Made by a program: the position numbers and the translations under genes
NCBI RefSeq assembly: GCF_900100925.1
Contig: NZ_FNKO01000002.1
Span: forward strand, 868,001 to 932,000
DNA length: 64,000 bases
Source: Actinopolyspora saharensis
GTDB taxonomy: Bacteria > Actinomycetota > Actinomycetes > Mycobacteriales > Pseudonocardiaceae
Direction of reading: 5' to 3'
Notes under the pieces: generated by a model
Seen by the model: the letters and a program-made list of their open reading frames with translations, nothing else
Told to the model about the DNA's origin: nothing
The model's database searches: none
In this document: piece by piece, positions 23,999 to 33,965 of the stretch
Layout of the letters: every line of letters begins with the position of its first letter
Position numbering within the stretch: the stretch's first letter is position 1

Positions 23999-24020
23999 CA
24001 CCGCGCGGGTCCGCGCGGTG
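23999..24020. terminator. Hairpin between convergent genes
   Basis: CACCGCGCGG-GT-CCGCGCGGTG, between the marR-type gene and the convergent aldo/keto reductase. Confidence 0.55.
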
Positions 24021-24070
24021 GGCGGGAGCGTCACCCCCGCACCACCACGCGAACCGCCCGGTGCGCCCCG

Positions 24071-25102
24071 TCAGCGCTTGCGGCGCAGCTCCTTGCACTC
24101 CAGCGACGGAGGAGTCCAGCCCACATCGGCCGGGTTCAGCGTGGTCCCCGGCGGAACGATCTCGTCGATGCGGTCCAGCGTGGCCGCGTCGAGCGCGATG
24201 TCGGCCGCGCCGAGCTGGGACTCGAGCTGCTCCATGGTGCGCGGCCCGATGATCGGCGAGGTCACCGCGGGATGGCTGAGCACGAAGGCCAGCGCCAGGT
24301 CCACCAGCGTTATACCGAGCTCACCCGCGAGCTGGACGAGCTCCTCCACGGCGTCCAGCTTGCGCGCGTTCTCCGGTTTGTTCGGGTCGAACCGATCCCC
24401 GGAGAAGAAGTTGGCCCGGTGCGTGTTCGGGGTCTCCTGCCCCCGGCGGTACTTGCCGGACAACCAGCCCCCGGACAGCGGGCTCCACGGGAGGACGCCC
24501 ATCCCGTACTTCTCGGCGGTCGGCAGCACGTCGGTCTCGATGCCCCTGGTGAGGATCGAGTACGGCGGCTGCTCGGTCACGAACCGCTCGCGCATCCGCT
24601 GCTCGGCGACCCAGTGGGACTCCACGATCAGGTGCGCCGGGAAGGTCGAGCAGCCCGCGTAGCGGATCTTGCCGTCCCGAACCAGATCGGTGAGCGCGCC
24701 CAGGGTCTCGTCGATGTGGGTGTCCGGGTCGGGCCGGTGGATCTGGTACAGGTCGATGTGATCGGTGCCGAGCCTGCGCAGGCTGTTCTCCACCTCGCGG
24801 ACGATCCAGCGGCGCGAGTTGCCCCGCCGGTTGGCGTCCTCTCCCATGGGGGCGTGTGCCTTGGTAGCCAGCACCACGTCGTCCCGACGGCCGTCGGCCA
24901 GCGCCTTGCCGACGATTTCCTCCGACTCGCCGTAGGAGTACACATCGGCGGTGTCGATGAAGTTGATCCCCGCGTCCAGGGCGCGGTGGATGATGCGGAT
25001 CGACTCGTCGTGGTCGGGATTGCCCCAGGCCCCGAAGTTCATGGCCCCCAGGCACAGCGGGCTGACCTTGACTCCGGTCCTGCCGAGCGAAACGTAATCC
25101 AT
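24071..25102 (-). CDS. Aldo/keto reductase
   Basis: 343 residues. Complete AKR tetrad: Asp50 (FIDTADVYSYG), Tyr55, Lys81 (LATKAHAPMG) and His122 (LYQIHRPDPDTHI). Substrate-loop landmarks are WSPLSGGWLSGKYRRGQ and ITSPIIGPRT-like TSPIIGPRTMEQLESQL. The family reduces aldehydes and ketones with NADPH. It is divergent from the oxidoreductase at 25302 and shares a promoter region with the MarR-type box, so a carbonyl-detoxification role under the OhrR-like regulator is reasonable inference. Confidence 0.9.
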   Translation of the reverse strand: MDYVSLGRTGVKVSPLCLGAMNFGAWGNPDHDESIRIIHRALDAGINFIDTADVYSYGESEEIVGKALADGRRDDVVLATKAHAPMGEDANRRGNSRRWIVREVENSLRRLGTDHIDLYQIHRPDPDTHIDETLGALTDLVRDGKIRYAGCSTFPAHLIVESHWVAEQRMRERFVTEQPPYSILTRGIETDVLPTAEKYGMGVLPWSPLSGGWLSGKYRRGQETPNTHRANFFSGDRFDPNKPENARKLDAVEELVQLAGELGITLVDLALAFVLSHPAVTSPIIGPRTMEQLESQLGAADIALDAATLDRIDEIVPPGTTLNPADVGWTPPSLECKELRRKR

Positions 25103-25194
25103 GCTCTAGCGCGTCCTCTCGGATCTAGGTGTTGCTCGCACCGTTCACCCTGCCGTCCCACGCCCCAGGCCGCACCCCCTCTGGAGCGGTATTT

Positions 25195-25244
25195 AATTTC
25201 ACACAATACAAAAGTACTCTTTTAAGTTGCGTACAATAGAAATT
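25195..25244. promoter_or_regulatory. A/T-rich divergent operator region
   Basis: Outer arms AATTTC (25195-25200) and GAAATT (25239-25244) flank CACACAATACAA and TTGCGTACAAT (25227-25237). The latter differs by one base from the box in front of the ohrR-like gene. Placed between the aldo/keto reductase and the oxidoreductase, it is the best candidate for co-regulation. Confidence 0.5.
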
Positions 25245-25301
25245 GGTTCGCGCGCAGGCGCGGACCGAGCCCGACCAAGACCCGACCCGCGGGAGAAGCA
25301 G

Positions 25302-26315
<1,014 letters not shown>

Positions 26316-26375
26316 CGCCGCGGTCGTCGGACCGGGCGCGAGCACCCGAACCAGCCACAACGGACGGAGGAGAGC

Positions 26376-27428
26376 TTGAAGGCGACCCTGCTGCACGGAC
26401 CGGAGGACATTCGCGTCGAAGAGGTGCCCGACCCCGCGCTGCACGCGAGCACCGACGCGATCGTCCGAGTGACCCACGCCTGCATCTGCGGCAGCGACCT
26501 GTGGCCCTATCGCGGGATCGGACTCACCCCCGACCAGGAGACACCTTCCGAACCCCAGCGCATCGGGCACGAGTTCCTGGGCGTGGTCGAGGAGACCGGA
26601 TCCGATGTGGACTCGCTGAGCAAGGGTGACGTGGTGGTCGCCCCGTTCACCTTCTCGGACGACAACTGCGAGTTCTGCCGCGAGGGGCTGCACACCTCGT
26701 GCGTCAACGGTGGCGGTTGGGGAGCCGCAGGCGTGGACGGCGGCCAGGGCGAGGCCGTGCGGGTTCCGCAGGCCGAGGGCACCCTCGTGAAGCTGCCCGG
26801 CGGCTCCGACGAGGCGCTGAGCGCCTCGCTGCTGACCCTGTCGGACGTGTTCAGCACCGGGCACCACGCGGCCGTGTCCGCCTCGGTCGGGCTCGAGTCC
26901 ACAGTGGTGGTCATCGGCGACGGCGCGGTCGGGCTCTCCGGAGTGCTGGCCTCCAACCGTCTCGGCGCGGACCGGGTGATCATCATGGGCAGGCACCCGC
27001 AGCGCACCGACCTGGCCAAGCGCTTCGGCGCCACCGATGTGGTCCCCGAGCGGGGCGCCGAGGGCGTGGAGCGGATCCGCGAACTGACCGGCGGGCACGG
27101 CGCTTCGAGCGTGCTGGAGTGCGTGGGCACCGCCGACTCGCTGTCCACCGCCATCGGCGCGGTCCGGGCGGGCGGATCGATCGGACGGGTCGGGGCACCG
27201 ACCTACGAGAACATCCCGCGACCGGCCGAGACGTTCCTCGGGAACGTGACCATCAGCGGTGGCGTCGCCCCGGCGCGCAACTACATCCCGAAGCTACTGC
27301 CGGACGTGCTGGAGGGCCGGATCCAGCCCGGCCTGGTGTTCGACCGCACCCTCGGGCTGGACGACGTCGCCGAGGGCTACCGCGCGATGCACGAACGCGA
27401 GGCGCTCAAGGTGCTGATCCGCCCGTGA
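26376..27428 (+). CDS. Zinc-dependent alcohol dehydrogenase family protein
   Basis: 350 residues from TTG 26376, preceded by ACGGAGGAGAG. Catalytic zinc site: Cys in CICGSDLWPYRG, His-Glu in RIGHEFLGVVEE. Structural zinc lobe: DDNCEFCREGLHTSC, in which the first of the usual four cysteines is replaced by Asp, a variant seen in some actinobacterial members. Rossmann motif VVVIGDGAVGLSGVL. Likely oxidises or reduces an alcohol/aldehyde with NAD(P). Sixty bases downstream of the MDR reductase and probably in the same operon. Confidence 0.9.
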   Translation: MKATLLHGPEDIRVEEVPDPALHASTDAIVRVTHACICGSDLWPYRGIGLTPDQETPSEPQRIGHEFLGVVEETGSDVDSLSKGDVVVAPFTFSDDNCEFCREGLHTSCVNGGGWGAAGVDGGQGEAVRVPQAEGTLVKLPGGSDEALSASLLTLSDVFSTGHHAAVSASVGLESTVVVIGDGAVGLSGVLASNRLGADRVIIMGRHPQRTDLAKRFGATDVVPERGAEGVERIRELTGGHGASSVLECVGTADSLSTAIGAVRAGGSIGRVGAPTYENIPRPAETFLGNVTISGGVAPARNYIPKLLPDVLEGRIQPGLVFDRTLGLDDVAEGYRAMHEREALKVLIRP

Positions 27429-27461
27429 GCCCACGCGGGCCGGAGGCCGCGTCACGATGCC

Positions 27462-27496
27462 GACCCTCCCGGTCGTTCGGGGCGACCGGGAGGGTC
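27462..27496. terminator. Bidirectional hairpin terminator
   Basis: A 14-base-pair perfect stem (GACCCTCCCGGTCG) with a 7-base loop, between the convergent alcohol dehydrogenase and arginase-like genes. Confidence 0.75.
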
Positions 27497-27504
27497 TCGG
27501 GGGA

Positions 27505-28344
27505 TCACCGGTCGTCGAGCGACCGCAGCAACGGCTCCACCGTCCCGACCAGCTCGGCGGCGCCCGCCTGCCCGGACTCGTCCTCCGCTGATCCTCCGCC
27601 CTCGAACTCCCCGAGCTCGATGCCGACGAGCTCGTGGTCGGCGAGCACCTCGGACACCGCGCGCAGCTGTTCGAGGGTCATTCCGCCCGGAATCCGGTAG
27701 TCGGTGGACAGGATCCCCGGCTCCAGGACATCGCAGTCCAGGTGAACGTAGACCGGGCGCCCGGCCACGGCCGAGCGCAGCCGCTCCGGCAGATCGGCAC
27801 CGGGGGGAACGGACCGCACCAGCCCCTCGTCGAGCATCCGCCGTTCCGCCGGGTCGACGTCCCGGGCCCCGCCGAGAACGACGTTGTCCACGGACAGGTC
27901 CGTGCCCAGCCCGGAGTCCCACATCCCCGTGGCCCCGGCCAGCACCATCCCGCCGAGGTAGCCGCTCTCCGAGGTCAGCGGGGTGTTCAGATCGGGATGC
28001 GCGTCCAGCCAGACCACGCAGGCGTCGGGGCGATGGCGTGCGACCACCGGAAGCGTGGCCAGCCCCGCCGCACATCTGTTCATGGCCGTCACCGGCACCG
28101 ACCCCGCGCTCAGGACCTCCTCGTAACGCCGGGCCAGTCGGCGCAGCTCCGGCAGCGCGGCGGCGAGCTCCGTCTCCCACGAGGAGTTCAGCACCGGCCT
28201 CGACTGCCCGATCGAGACCGAACCACTGCCGGTGCGCCGGGTGAGCTCCTCCCCCAGCAACCGTGCTCCGCGCATCCCGCGCTCGTTGTGGTCTCCCGCG
28301 CGTCCGCGGAACACGGTCAGTGCGGACACGTCACCACGCGTCAT
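27505..28344 (-). CDS. Arginase/agmatinase-fold protein with an incomplete metal site
   Basis: 279 residues. Two of the three ureohydrolase signatures are present: DAHPD at Asp114-His116-Asp118 and HLDCDVLEPG with Asp203 and Asp205. The N-terminal GGDHS motif, which supplies a manganese-binding His, is missing; the aligned stretch reads VTAMNRCAAG. The enzyme may bind a single metal, act on another amidine, or be inactive. The middle GYLGGMVLAGATGMWDSGLG region is typical of actinobacterial arginase-like proteins. The HAD gene lies 101 bases downstream on the same strand. Confidence 0.8.
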   Translation of the reverse strand: MTRGDVSALTVFRGRAGDHNERGMRGARLLGEELTRRTGSGSVSIGQSRPVLNSSWETELAAALPELRRLARRYEEVLSAGSVPVTAMNRCAAGLATLPVVARHRPDACVVWLDAHPDLNTPLTSESGYLGGMVLAGATGMWDSGLGTDLSVDNVVLGGARDVDPAERRMLDEGLVRSVPPGADLPERLRSAVAGRPVYVHLDCDVLEPGILSTDYRIPGGMTLEQLRAVSEVLADHELVGIELGEFEGGGSAEDESGQAGAAELVGTVEPLLRSLDDR

Positions 28345-28445
28345 CGGACCTCCTCGACAAACATCGCAAGTCTCGGGTCACCGGATCCGACGCGCGGGAA
28401 TTCCTCGTAGTTTCCCGGTCCGCCACCGCGACAACCGTCCCCGAG

Positions 28446-29120
28446 TCAGCGCTCGGGCAGTTCGAGGAGGCGGTCGGCGAGGGTTACGAGATCATCGGCG
28501 GTGGCGTCGGCCGGGGTGAACACCTCGCCGTACTCGCCCTCCAACCTACTGCACCACCCCGCGCGGCATCCGGCCCGCTTGGCCCCGTGGCAGTCCCAGG
28601 CGTGCACGGCCACCAGGGCCATGTCGTGCGGGGCGACTCCGAGCCGGTGGGCGGCTACCCGGTAGATGCTCGGCGCGGGTTTCCAGACCCCGGCCTGCTC
28701 CGCGGTGACCACCCGGTCGACGTGCCGCGCCAGCCCCGCGCTCTCGAGGAAGCGAGCGGTCGCGTCGGGATTTCCGACGGTGAGGCAACCGACGCGAACC
28801 CCGGACTCGGAGAGCCTTCGCAGTGCCGGTTCGGCATCGGAGTGCGCGGGCAGCTCGGCGAAGCCCTCGAGCACGTGGTCGATGTCGGCCTCGCTGGCGG
28901 TGTGCTCGGTGTCGGTGCGCAGCGCCTGACGCGCCACCTCGTGGAAGGAACCGAAGTCTCCGCTCAGGCTCAGCGCCATCGAGTCGCGCTGGAAACGCAT
29001 GAACCACGGTTGCAGCAGTTGTTCCGGCTGCCCGATCCCGTCGAGGCGTTCGCGCAGCGGTTCGATGTTCAGCAGGGTCTCGAGGACGTCGAAGGCGACG
29101 GCGCGCTGCCTGGTGCTCAT
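28446..29120 (-). CDS. HAD-superfamily hydrolase, haloacid dehalogenase type II-like
   Basis: 224 residues from ATG 29120, preceded by GGGAGAAC; a longer open frame upstream is not supported. Nucleophile Asp11 in VAFDVLETLLN. Motif II is in RVGCLTVGNPDATARF, motif III Lys in AEQAGVWKPAPSIYR, and the final acidic motif is in ALVAVHAWDCHGAKRAG. The ETL replacement of the GTL turn is common in the type II dehalogenase branch. Likely hydrolyses a haloacid or phosphate ester. Divergent from the TetR gene at 29226, with a clear operator between them. Confidence 0.85.
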   Translation of the reverse strand: MSTRQRAVAFDVLETLLNIEPLRERLDGIGQPEQLLQPWFMRFQRDSMALSLSGDFGSFHEVARQALRTDTEHTASEADIDHVLEGFAELPAHSDAEPALRRLSESGVRVGCLTVGNPDATARFLESAGLARHVDRVVTAEQAGVWKPAPSIYRVAAHRLGVAPHDMALVAVHAWDCHGAKRAGCRAGWCSRLEGEYGEVFTPADATADDLVTLADRLLELPER

Positions 29121-29170
29121 CCGGAGTTCTCCCTGTCCTGTCGGCTCGCCCCTGGCGGGATACCATGACC

Positions 29171-29188
29171 ATACATACCGGTTTGTAT
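29171..29188. promoter_or_regulatory. TetR operator
   Basis: ATACATACCGGTTTGTAT: 9-base arms with a single mismatch around ACCGGT, the classic form of a TetR-family site (ATACAAACCGGTTTGTAT-like). It sits between the divergent HAD and TetR genes and could control both. Confidence 0.75.
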
Positions 29189-29225
29189 ACCAGCAATGGC
29201 AGCCCAACAACGGCGAGGAGCACCG

Positions 29226-29813
29226 ATGGCCGGTCCCACGGGGAACAGACGACAGCACACCGGCGAGCGGATCCTGGACACGGCCGCGCGACTGTTCTAC
29301 GAGAACGGCATCCACGCCACCGGGGTCAACACCATCGCCGAGCGGGCCGAGGTCACCAAGGTGACCCTGTACTCCCACTTCGGGTCCAAGGACGGGCTGG
29401 TGACCGAGTACCTGCGAGCGCGCGACCACGCCTGGCGCAGCACGCTGTCCCGGTTCGTGGAAAACCGCGCAACTCCCGAACAACGGCTCTCGGGAATCTT
29501 CGACGCCTACGAGCAGTGGACCGTGACCGACCGGTTCCGCGGATGCGGCTTCGTCAACGCCACCGTGGAGCTGACCGAACCGCTGCACCCGGCGCGGGAG
29601 GTCATCGAGGAGCACAAGGAGGGGGTCCGGCGGGAACTGCAGGACATCGCGGAAACAGCGGGATGCGCCGAGGCCGCGGCGGTCGCCGAGGAGTGGTTCC
29701 TGCTGCTGGAAGGCGCCGTGGTGCGCTGCACTCTGCGCCACGACGTACTGCCGCTGCACCGGGCGCACGAGGCGGCCCTGCGACTGCTGACACCCCCGCG
29801 GGCAACCGGCTGA
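29226..29813 (+). CDS. TetR-family transcriptional regulator
   Basis: 195 residues from ATG 29226, chosen for GAGGAG seven bases upstream over the ATG 30 bases earlier. Helix-turn-helix at about residues 14-60: RILDTAARLFYENGIHATGV, NTIAERAEVTKVTLYSHFGS and KDGLVTEYLRARD. The C-terminal domain has RFRGCGFVNATVELTEPLHP, a pattern shared by TetR regulators that respond to electrophiles or xenobiotics. Likely autoregulated through the operator at 29171 and repressing the HAD gene. The persulfide dioxygenase gene starts 196 bases downstream. Confidence 0.9.
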   Translation: MAGPTGNRRQHTGERILDTAARLFYENGIHATGVNTIAERAEVTKVTLYSHFGSKDGLVTEYLRARDHAWRSTLSRFVENRATPEQRLSGIFDAYEQWTVTDRFRGCGFVNATVELTEPLHPAREVIEEHKEGVRRELQDIAETAGCAEAAAVAEEWFLLLEGAVVRCTLRHDVLPLHRAHEAALRLLTPPRATG

Positions 29814-30009
29814 CGGAGGCGCGGTCATGAGCGCGGCGGTCGGGGATCGCGGCACCGCACGAACACCACGCGGAGTTGGAAAGCTCCGCTCGGTCGATCC
29901 CGGGCGAGCAGCAGCGAACCGCTCCAACGGCCGGGCGTGCATATCCGGCCGAGATGCGCTCCCCTGGAGGAACGGATCGGACGAGCACGGGCCGAAGGGA
30001 TGTTCGCCG

Positions 30010-31434
30010 ATGACCGCCAACGACACACAGACACGGCATGCCGGACTCTCCGGCGGTCCGGACGTCGAAGTGATCGCCACCTCCTCACTGGGCGACCGCA
30101 GCTATCTCGCCACCGACGGCAGGACGGCCGTGGTCGTCGACCCGCAGCGGGACGTGGACCGGATACTGGCCGTGGCAGGACGCCGCGAAGTGCGGATCGG
30201 ACTCGTGCTGGAGACGCACGTGCACAACGACTACGTCTCCGGCGGGCTGGAACTGGCCAGGCTCACCGGGGCCGACTACGGGATGGCCGCCGCCGACGAG
30301 CTTCCCTTCGGACACCTTCCCCTGGAGGACGGGCAGCTGCTGGAAGTCTCCCGGAACCTGCGCATAAGGGTCGTGGCCACCCCGGGGCACACCTACCACC
30401 ACCTGTCGTACCTGCTGGAGGGCGAGCTCGGCACCGTCGGCGCGTTCACCGGAGGGTCACTGCTGTTCGGCACCACCGGCCGCACCGACCTGCTCGGCGA
30501 GCAGCACAGCGAACCCCTGGCCCGACACCAGCACGCCTCCGCCCACAAACTCGCCGAGCTACTCCCCGCCGGCGCACACCTGTGGCCCACGCACGGCTTC
30601 GGCAGCTTCTGCTCCGCGAGTCAGTCCGCAGGCGACTCCAGCACCATCGGCGCGGAGAAGCGCTGCAACCCGGCTCTGACGCTCTCCGAACGGGAATTCG
30701 TCGACCAGCTCCTCACCGGGTTGGACACCTACCCCGCCTACTACGCCCACATGGGGGTGCACAACTCCGCGGGGCCCGAACCACTCGATCTGCGCCGTCC
30801 CGCGCAGGCCTCCCCGGACGAACTCGCCCGGAGACTGGAACGCGGGGAGTGGGTCGTCGACCTGCGTTCCCGCAAGGCCTACGTGCGCTCCCACCTGCTC
30901 GGAACGATCAGCCTGGGCTTGGACGGACCACTGGCCACCTGGCTGGGCTGGATGATCGACTGGGGCGCTCCGCTCACCCTGCTGGGCGAAACTCCCGAGG
31001 AGGTGTCCGAAGCGCAGCGCGAACTGGCCCGCATAGGCATCGACAAGTTCGCCGCGGCCGCGACCGGATACCCCCAACAGCTCGCCGCCGACCCGGGACA
31101 GCTGCGCGCCACCACCACGGCCACCTTCCACGACCTCGCGCGGACCCGCTCCGGGGAGAACGCCGGGTTCCCCGACGCGGACGTGGTCCTCGACGTGCGA
31201 ACCAACAACGAGTTCCACAAGTCCCACATATCCGGAGCCGTGCACATCCCGCTCTACGAACTGTCGAAACGATCCGAGGAGATCTCCTCCGGGACGGTCT
31301 GGGTGCACTGCGGCAGCGGATACCGGGCCGCGGCGGCCAGCTCGCTGCTGGAATCGGCGGGCAGGCGAACTGTGCTGATAGACGACTCCTTCTCCGCGGC
31401 CGACAGCACCGGGCTGGAAGTGCTTCGTTCCTGA
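30010..31434 (+). CDS. Persulfide dioxygenase-rhodanese fusion (ETHE1/CstB-like)
   Basis: 474 residues; ATG 30010 follows GAAGGGA. Residues 15-260 are a metallo-beta-lactamase domain of the ETHE1/blh type: THVHNDYVSGG (His70, His72, Asp74) and PGHTYHHLSY (His127), with no His/Asp pair for two metals, as in mononuclear-iron persulfide dioxygenases. A rhodanese-like domain without active cysteine (about 285-360; VVDLRSRKAYVRSHLLGTIS) and a C-terminal rhodanese with Cys434 in VHCGSGYRA follow. The enzyme oxidises glutathione or coenzyme persulfide and moves sulfane sulfur, a role in sulfide detoxification. Likely controlled from the preceding TetR region. Confidence 0.88.
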   Translation: MTANDTQTRHAGLSGGPDVEVIATSSLGDRSYLATDGRTAVVVDPQRDVDRILAVAGRREVRIGLVLETHVHNDYVSGGLELARLTGADYGMAAADELPFGHLPLEDGQLLEVSRNLRIRVVATPGHTYHHLSYLLEGELGTVGAFTGGSLLFGTTGRTDLLGEQHSEPLARHQHASAHKLAELLPAGAHLWPTHGFGSFCSASQSAGDSSTIGAEKRCNPALTLSEREFVDQLLTGLDTYPAYYAHMGVHNSAGPEPLDLRRPAQASPDELARRLERGEWVVDLRSRKAYVRSHLLGTISLGLDGPLATWLGWMIDWGAPLTLLGETPEEVSEAQRELARIGIDKFAAAATGYPQQLAADPGQLRATTTATFHDLARTRSGENAGFPDADVVLDVRTNNEFHKSHISGAVHIPLYELSKRSEEISSGTVWVHCGSGYRAAAASSLLESAGRRTVLIDDSFSAADSTGLEVLRS

Positions 31435-32252
31435 GACGCCCGTGTTCCTGAAACGGTCCCGGGTCCGGCCACGTTCCGGGAGCGTGGCGGACGCAGTCCG
31501 CGTGACAACTCCTACGGACAGGCGCCGGGAGGAACGGGCACGGGAACCACGTCGGAAGTCGAACCAGCCTGCCCGGTCGACTCGTAGCAGTTACTCGGGA
31601 AACCGGACAATCGGTGACTCCGCTGCGCGAGTTTCGACGTCGAGAGGCTCAGTGCCTCGGTGATTGCGGAAGGCCGGTCTGGAGTGTCCGGGCCTCGAGG
31701 CTCCACGGGCGGGGGCCGGCGGCGGGGAGCCCACTCCCCGCCGCGCGGCTCCGCGCGAGCCCGAGTTAGCCGGTGCTCGGTTCGTCACACGAACCGGAGG
31801 CGAAAGAAGCTTCGAACGCGGAGGTGATGCGCAAAACAAAAACACGAGAGAAATTCGAATGATTCGCCTCGGACACTCGGTCAGCTTCGAATTAAGCCTG
31901 TCCTCGCACGGCGACCTCACGCCGGAACAAGAACACGAAAACTCTCATAAAGGGCGCGGGCGCCGCAGCGACACGCCGGAGCCACCGCACAAGTCAAGTA
32001 AGGCGAAATCACCTGCCCGGACACAACCCATAGGATCCTTCGGAAGAAAACTTCCCACGGAAACCTCCTATCTACTCCAAACCCCAGACACAGAGATACT
32101 TACGAACCAGTTTCCGAACCCGGGAAACGAGCGCTTTCAACCTAGCACCACGATCAACTTGTACTCCATCAATGTCATCCGAAGGTGCCAAAAAGTCTTT
32201 CCGGAAGAGTGAAAACAGCATGTCCACCGCACACTCCGGGTACTGAACGTGA
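31435..32252. other. Gene-free 0.8-kb stretch with an A/T-rich right half
   Basis: Between convergent genes. The left part is GC-rich and carries the hairpin at 31720; from about 31830 to 32230 the sequence is clearly more A/T-rich than its neighbours (for example runs such as ACAAAAACACGAGAG). Open frames here have no recognisable protein sequence. It may be a remnant of transferred DNA or an undetected RNA. Confidence 0.5.
31720..31743. terminator. Strong GC hairpin
   Basis: CGGCGGGGAG-CCCA-CTCCCCGCCG, ten perfect base pairs with a four-base loop, about 285 bases after the persulfide dioxygenase stop. Confidence 0.5.
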
Positions 32253-33749
32253 TCAAATGTGGTCGCCGTACTCGCCGAACCAGTAGGCCAGCTTGCCCCT
32301 GCGCCCCACCGCACGCAGTCTCCGCTCGGTGGCCTCGCGCTTGGCGGTCGTGGTCACGATCAACAGCTGGTCCTCCTCCTCCAACCTGCTCTCCGGCCGG
32401 GGGACGAAGACCCCGTACTCGCGGATCACGAGAGCAGGCACGCTGGGCTCGGGCAGTTGCAGCTCGAGCACGGTGACGTAGTGCAACCGCGAACCGCGCG
32501 GAATCGTGACCGTCAGGAGCTCGGCGTCGAGCACGTCGAGCGGCGCGGACTCCACCTGGACCTCCCGGGCCGCCTCCGGACGGATCAGACCGAGCCAACG
32601 CGCCAGCGCCCGCAGACTCGGCCCCTGCACCAGGGTGAGGACCAGGATGAGCACGAACACGATGTCCACGAGCCGGTCGCTGCCCCGTACCCCGGCCACC
32701 ACGGGAAAGGTCGCCAGCACGATGGGCACCGCCCCGCGGAGCCCCGCCCAGGAGAGAAAGGCCTGTTCTCGCAGCGGAAACCGAAAGCCGAGCAGTGAAA
32801 CCACCACCGCCAGCGGGCGCGCCAGCAACAGCAGCACCACCCCGATCACCAGGGCGGGCAGCACCTCACGATGCAGTTCGCTCGGAGTGACCAGCAGCCC
32901 GAGCAGCACGAACAGGCCGATCTGGGCCAACCACCCCAGTCCTTCGGCGAAGGAACGCGTCGCGGAGCGGTGCGGCAACCCCGCGTTCGCCAGCACCACT
33001 CCGGCCAGGTAAGCGGCGATGAACCCGCTGGACCGGGCCACACCCGCCGCGGCGAAGGCCAGCATCCCCAGCCCGAATATCGCGAGCGGGTAGAGCCCCG
33101 AAGCGGGCAGCGCTATCCGGGGAAGCACCAGGGAACCGATCACCCCCAGCAGGATGCCGATGGCCGCGCCCACCACCAGCTGGTACACCAGCGAACCGAG
33201 CAAGTGCCACGGCTGCATTCGCAGGGGCGTCGAACTGAACAGCAGCACCAGTATCACGGTCGGCGCGTCGTTGAACCCCGACTCGGCCTCCAGCAGCCCC
33301 ACCATGCGTCTCGGCAGCGGCAGCACGCGCAGCACCGAGAACACGGCGGCGGCGTCGGTGGAGGCCAGCACCGCTCCGAGCAACAGGGCCAGCTGCCAGT
33401 CGAGCCCCAGGAAGAAGTGCGCCCCCAGCGCGGTGATCCCGACGCTGACCCCGACTCCCAGGGTGGCGAGCACCCCCGCCGGCGCGAGCAGTTCGGAGAC
33501 GTCGGACCACTTGGTGGTGAGCCCGCCCTCGACGAGGATAATCGCCAACGCGGCGGTGCCCAGGTTCTGCGCCAGCTGTGGATCATCGAGGTCCACCCCG
33601 AGCACGTCCTCGCCGAGGATCACTCCGACCGCGAGGAACAGCAGCAGGCTCGGCAAACCGACCCGGGACGCGATCCGGGTGGCCACTATGCTCGCCAGGA
33701 GAACGACACCGCCCGCGAACAACGCCAGGTAGAGCTCGTTCAGGCTCAT
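32253..33749 (-). CDS. CPA1-type potassium(cation)/proton antiporter with TrkA-C-like domain
   Basis: 498 residues from ATG 33749 (MSLNELYLALFAGGVV). About 13 transmembrane segments fill the first 390 residues. The Na+/H+ exchanger signature is present: ASTDAAAVFSVLR and LLEAESGFNDAPTVILV with the Asn-Asp pair. The last 110 residues form a cytosolic TrkA-C/RCK-C-like module (TVTIPRGSRLHYVTVLELQL, ending YWFGEYGDHI) that would sense a nucleotide or ion. Overall this is the NhaP2/CvrA layout, used to expel K+ or Na+ in exchange for protons. The upstream region carries a VNTR and A/T-rich palindromes that may regulate it. Confidence 0.9.
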   Translation of the reverse strand: MSLNELYLALFAGGVVLLASIVATRIASRVGLPSLLLFLAVGVILGEDVLGVDLDDPQLAQNLGTAALAIILVEGGLTTKWSDVSELLAPAGVLATLGVGVSVGITALGAHFFLGLDWQLALLLGAVLASTDAAAVFSVLRVLPLPRRMVGLLEAESGFNDAPTVILVLLFSSTPLRMQPWHLLGSLVYQLVVGAAIGILLGVIGSLVLPRIALPASGLYPLAIFGLGMLAFAAAGVARSSGFIAAYLAGVVLANAGLPHRSATRSFAEGLGWLAQIGLFVLLGLLVTPSELHREVLPALVIGVVLLLLARPLAVVVSLLGFRFPLREQAFLSWAGLRGAVPIVLATFPVVAGVRGSDRLVDIVFVLILVLTLVQGPSLRALARWLGLIRPEAAREVQVESAPLDVLDAELLTVTIPRGSRLHYVTVLELQLPEPSVPALVIREYGVFVPRPESRLEEEDQLLIVTTTAKREATERRLRAVGRRGKLAYWFGEYGDHI

Positions 33750-33965
33750 CGCACCCCCGGTCTCCCGTGTGACTGCACCGCTGCCACGCACGGGTAGCTG
33801 CGGGTCGTCGCCACCGCGGTCGGTGGTGTCCAAGTACACCAAGATCGGCAGCTTCGTGCGGGATCGAACGGCCGCCTCGCCCCGTCGAAGCGAAGAGTCC
33901 AGCGCAGGAAAGCGGATCCCACCGACGGATTCCGCGGGCAGCACCGCCCACCGCGTCCCCGCGTC

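Noticed and set aside
29121-30080. Long N-terminal extension of the HAD gene on the minus strand
   Set aside because: It runs through the divergent TetR gene and its operator; ATG 29120 has a good ribosome-binding site and begins the HAD motif.
31664-32212. 182-codon open frame in the A/T-rich gap
   Set aside because: No ribosome-binding site, no domain, unusual composition; described as a gene-free stretch instead.
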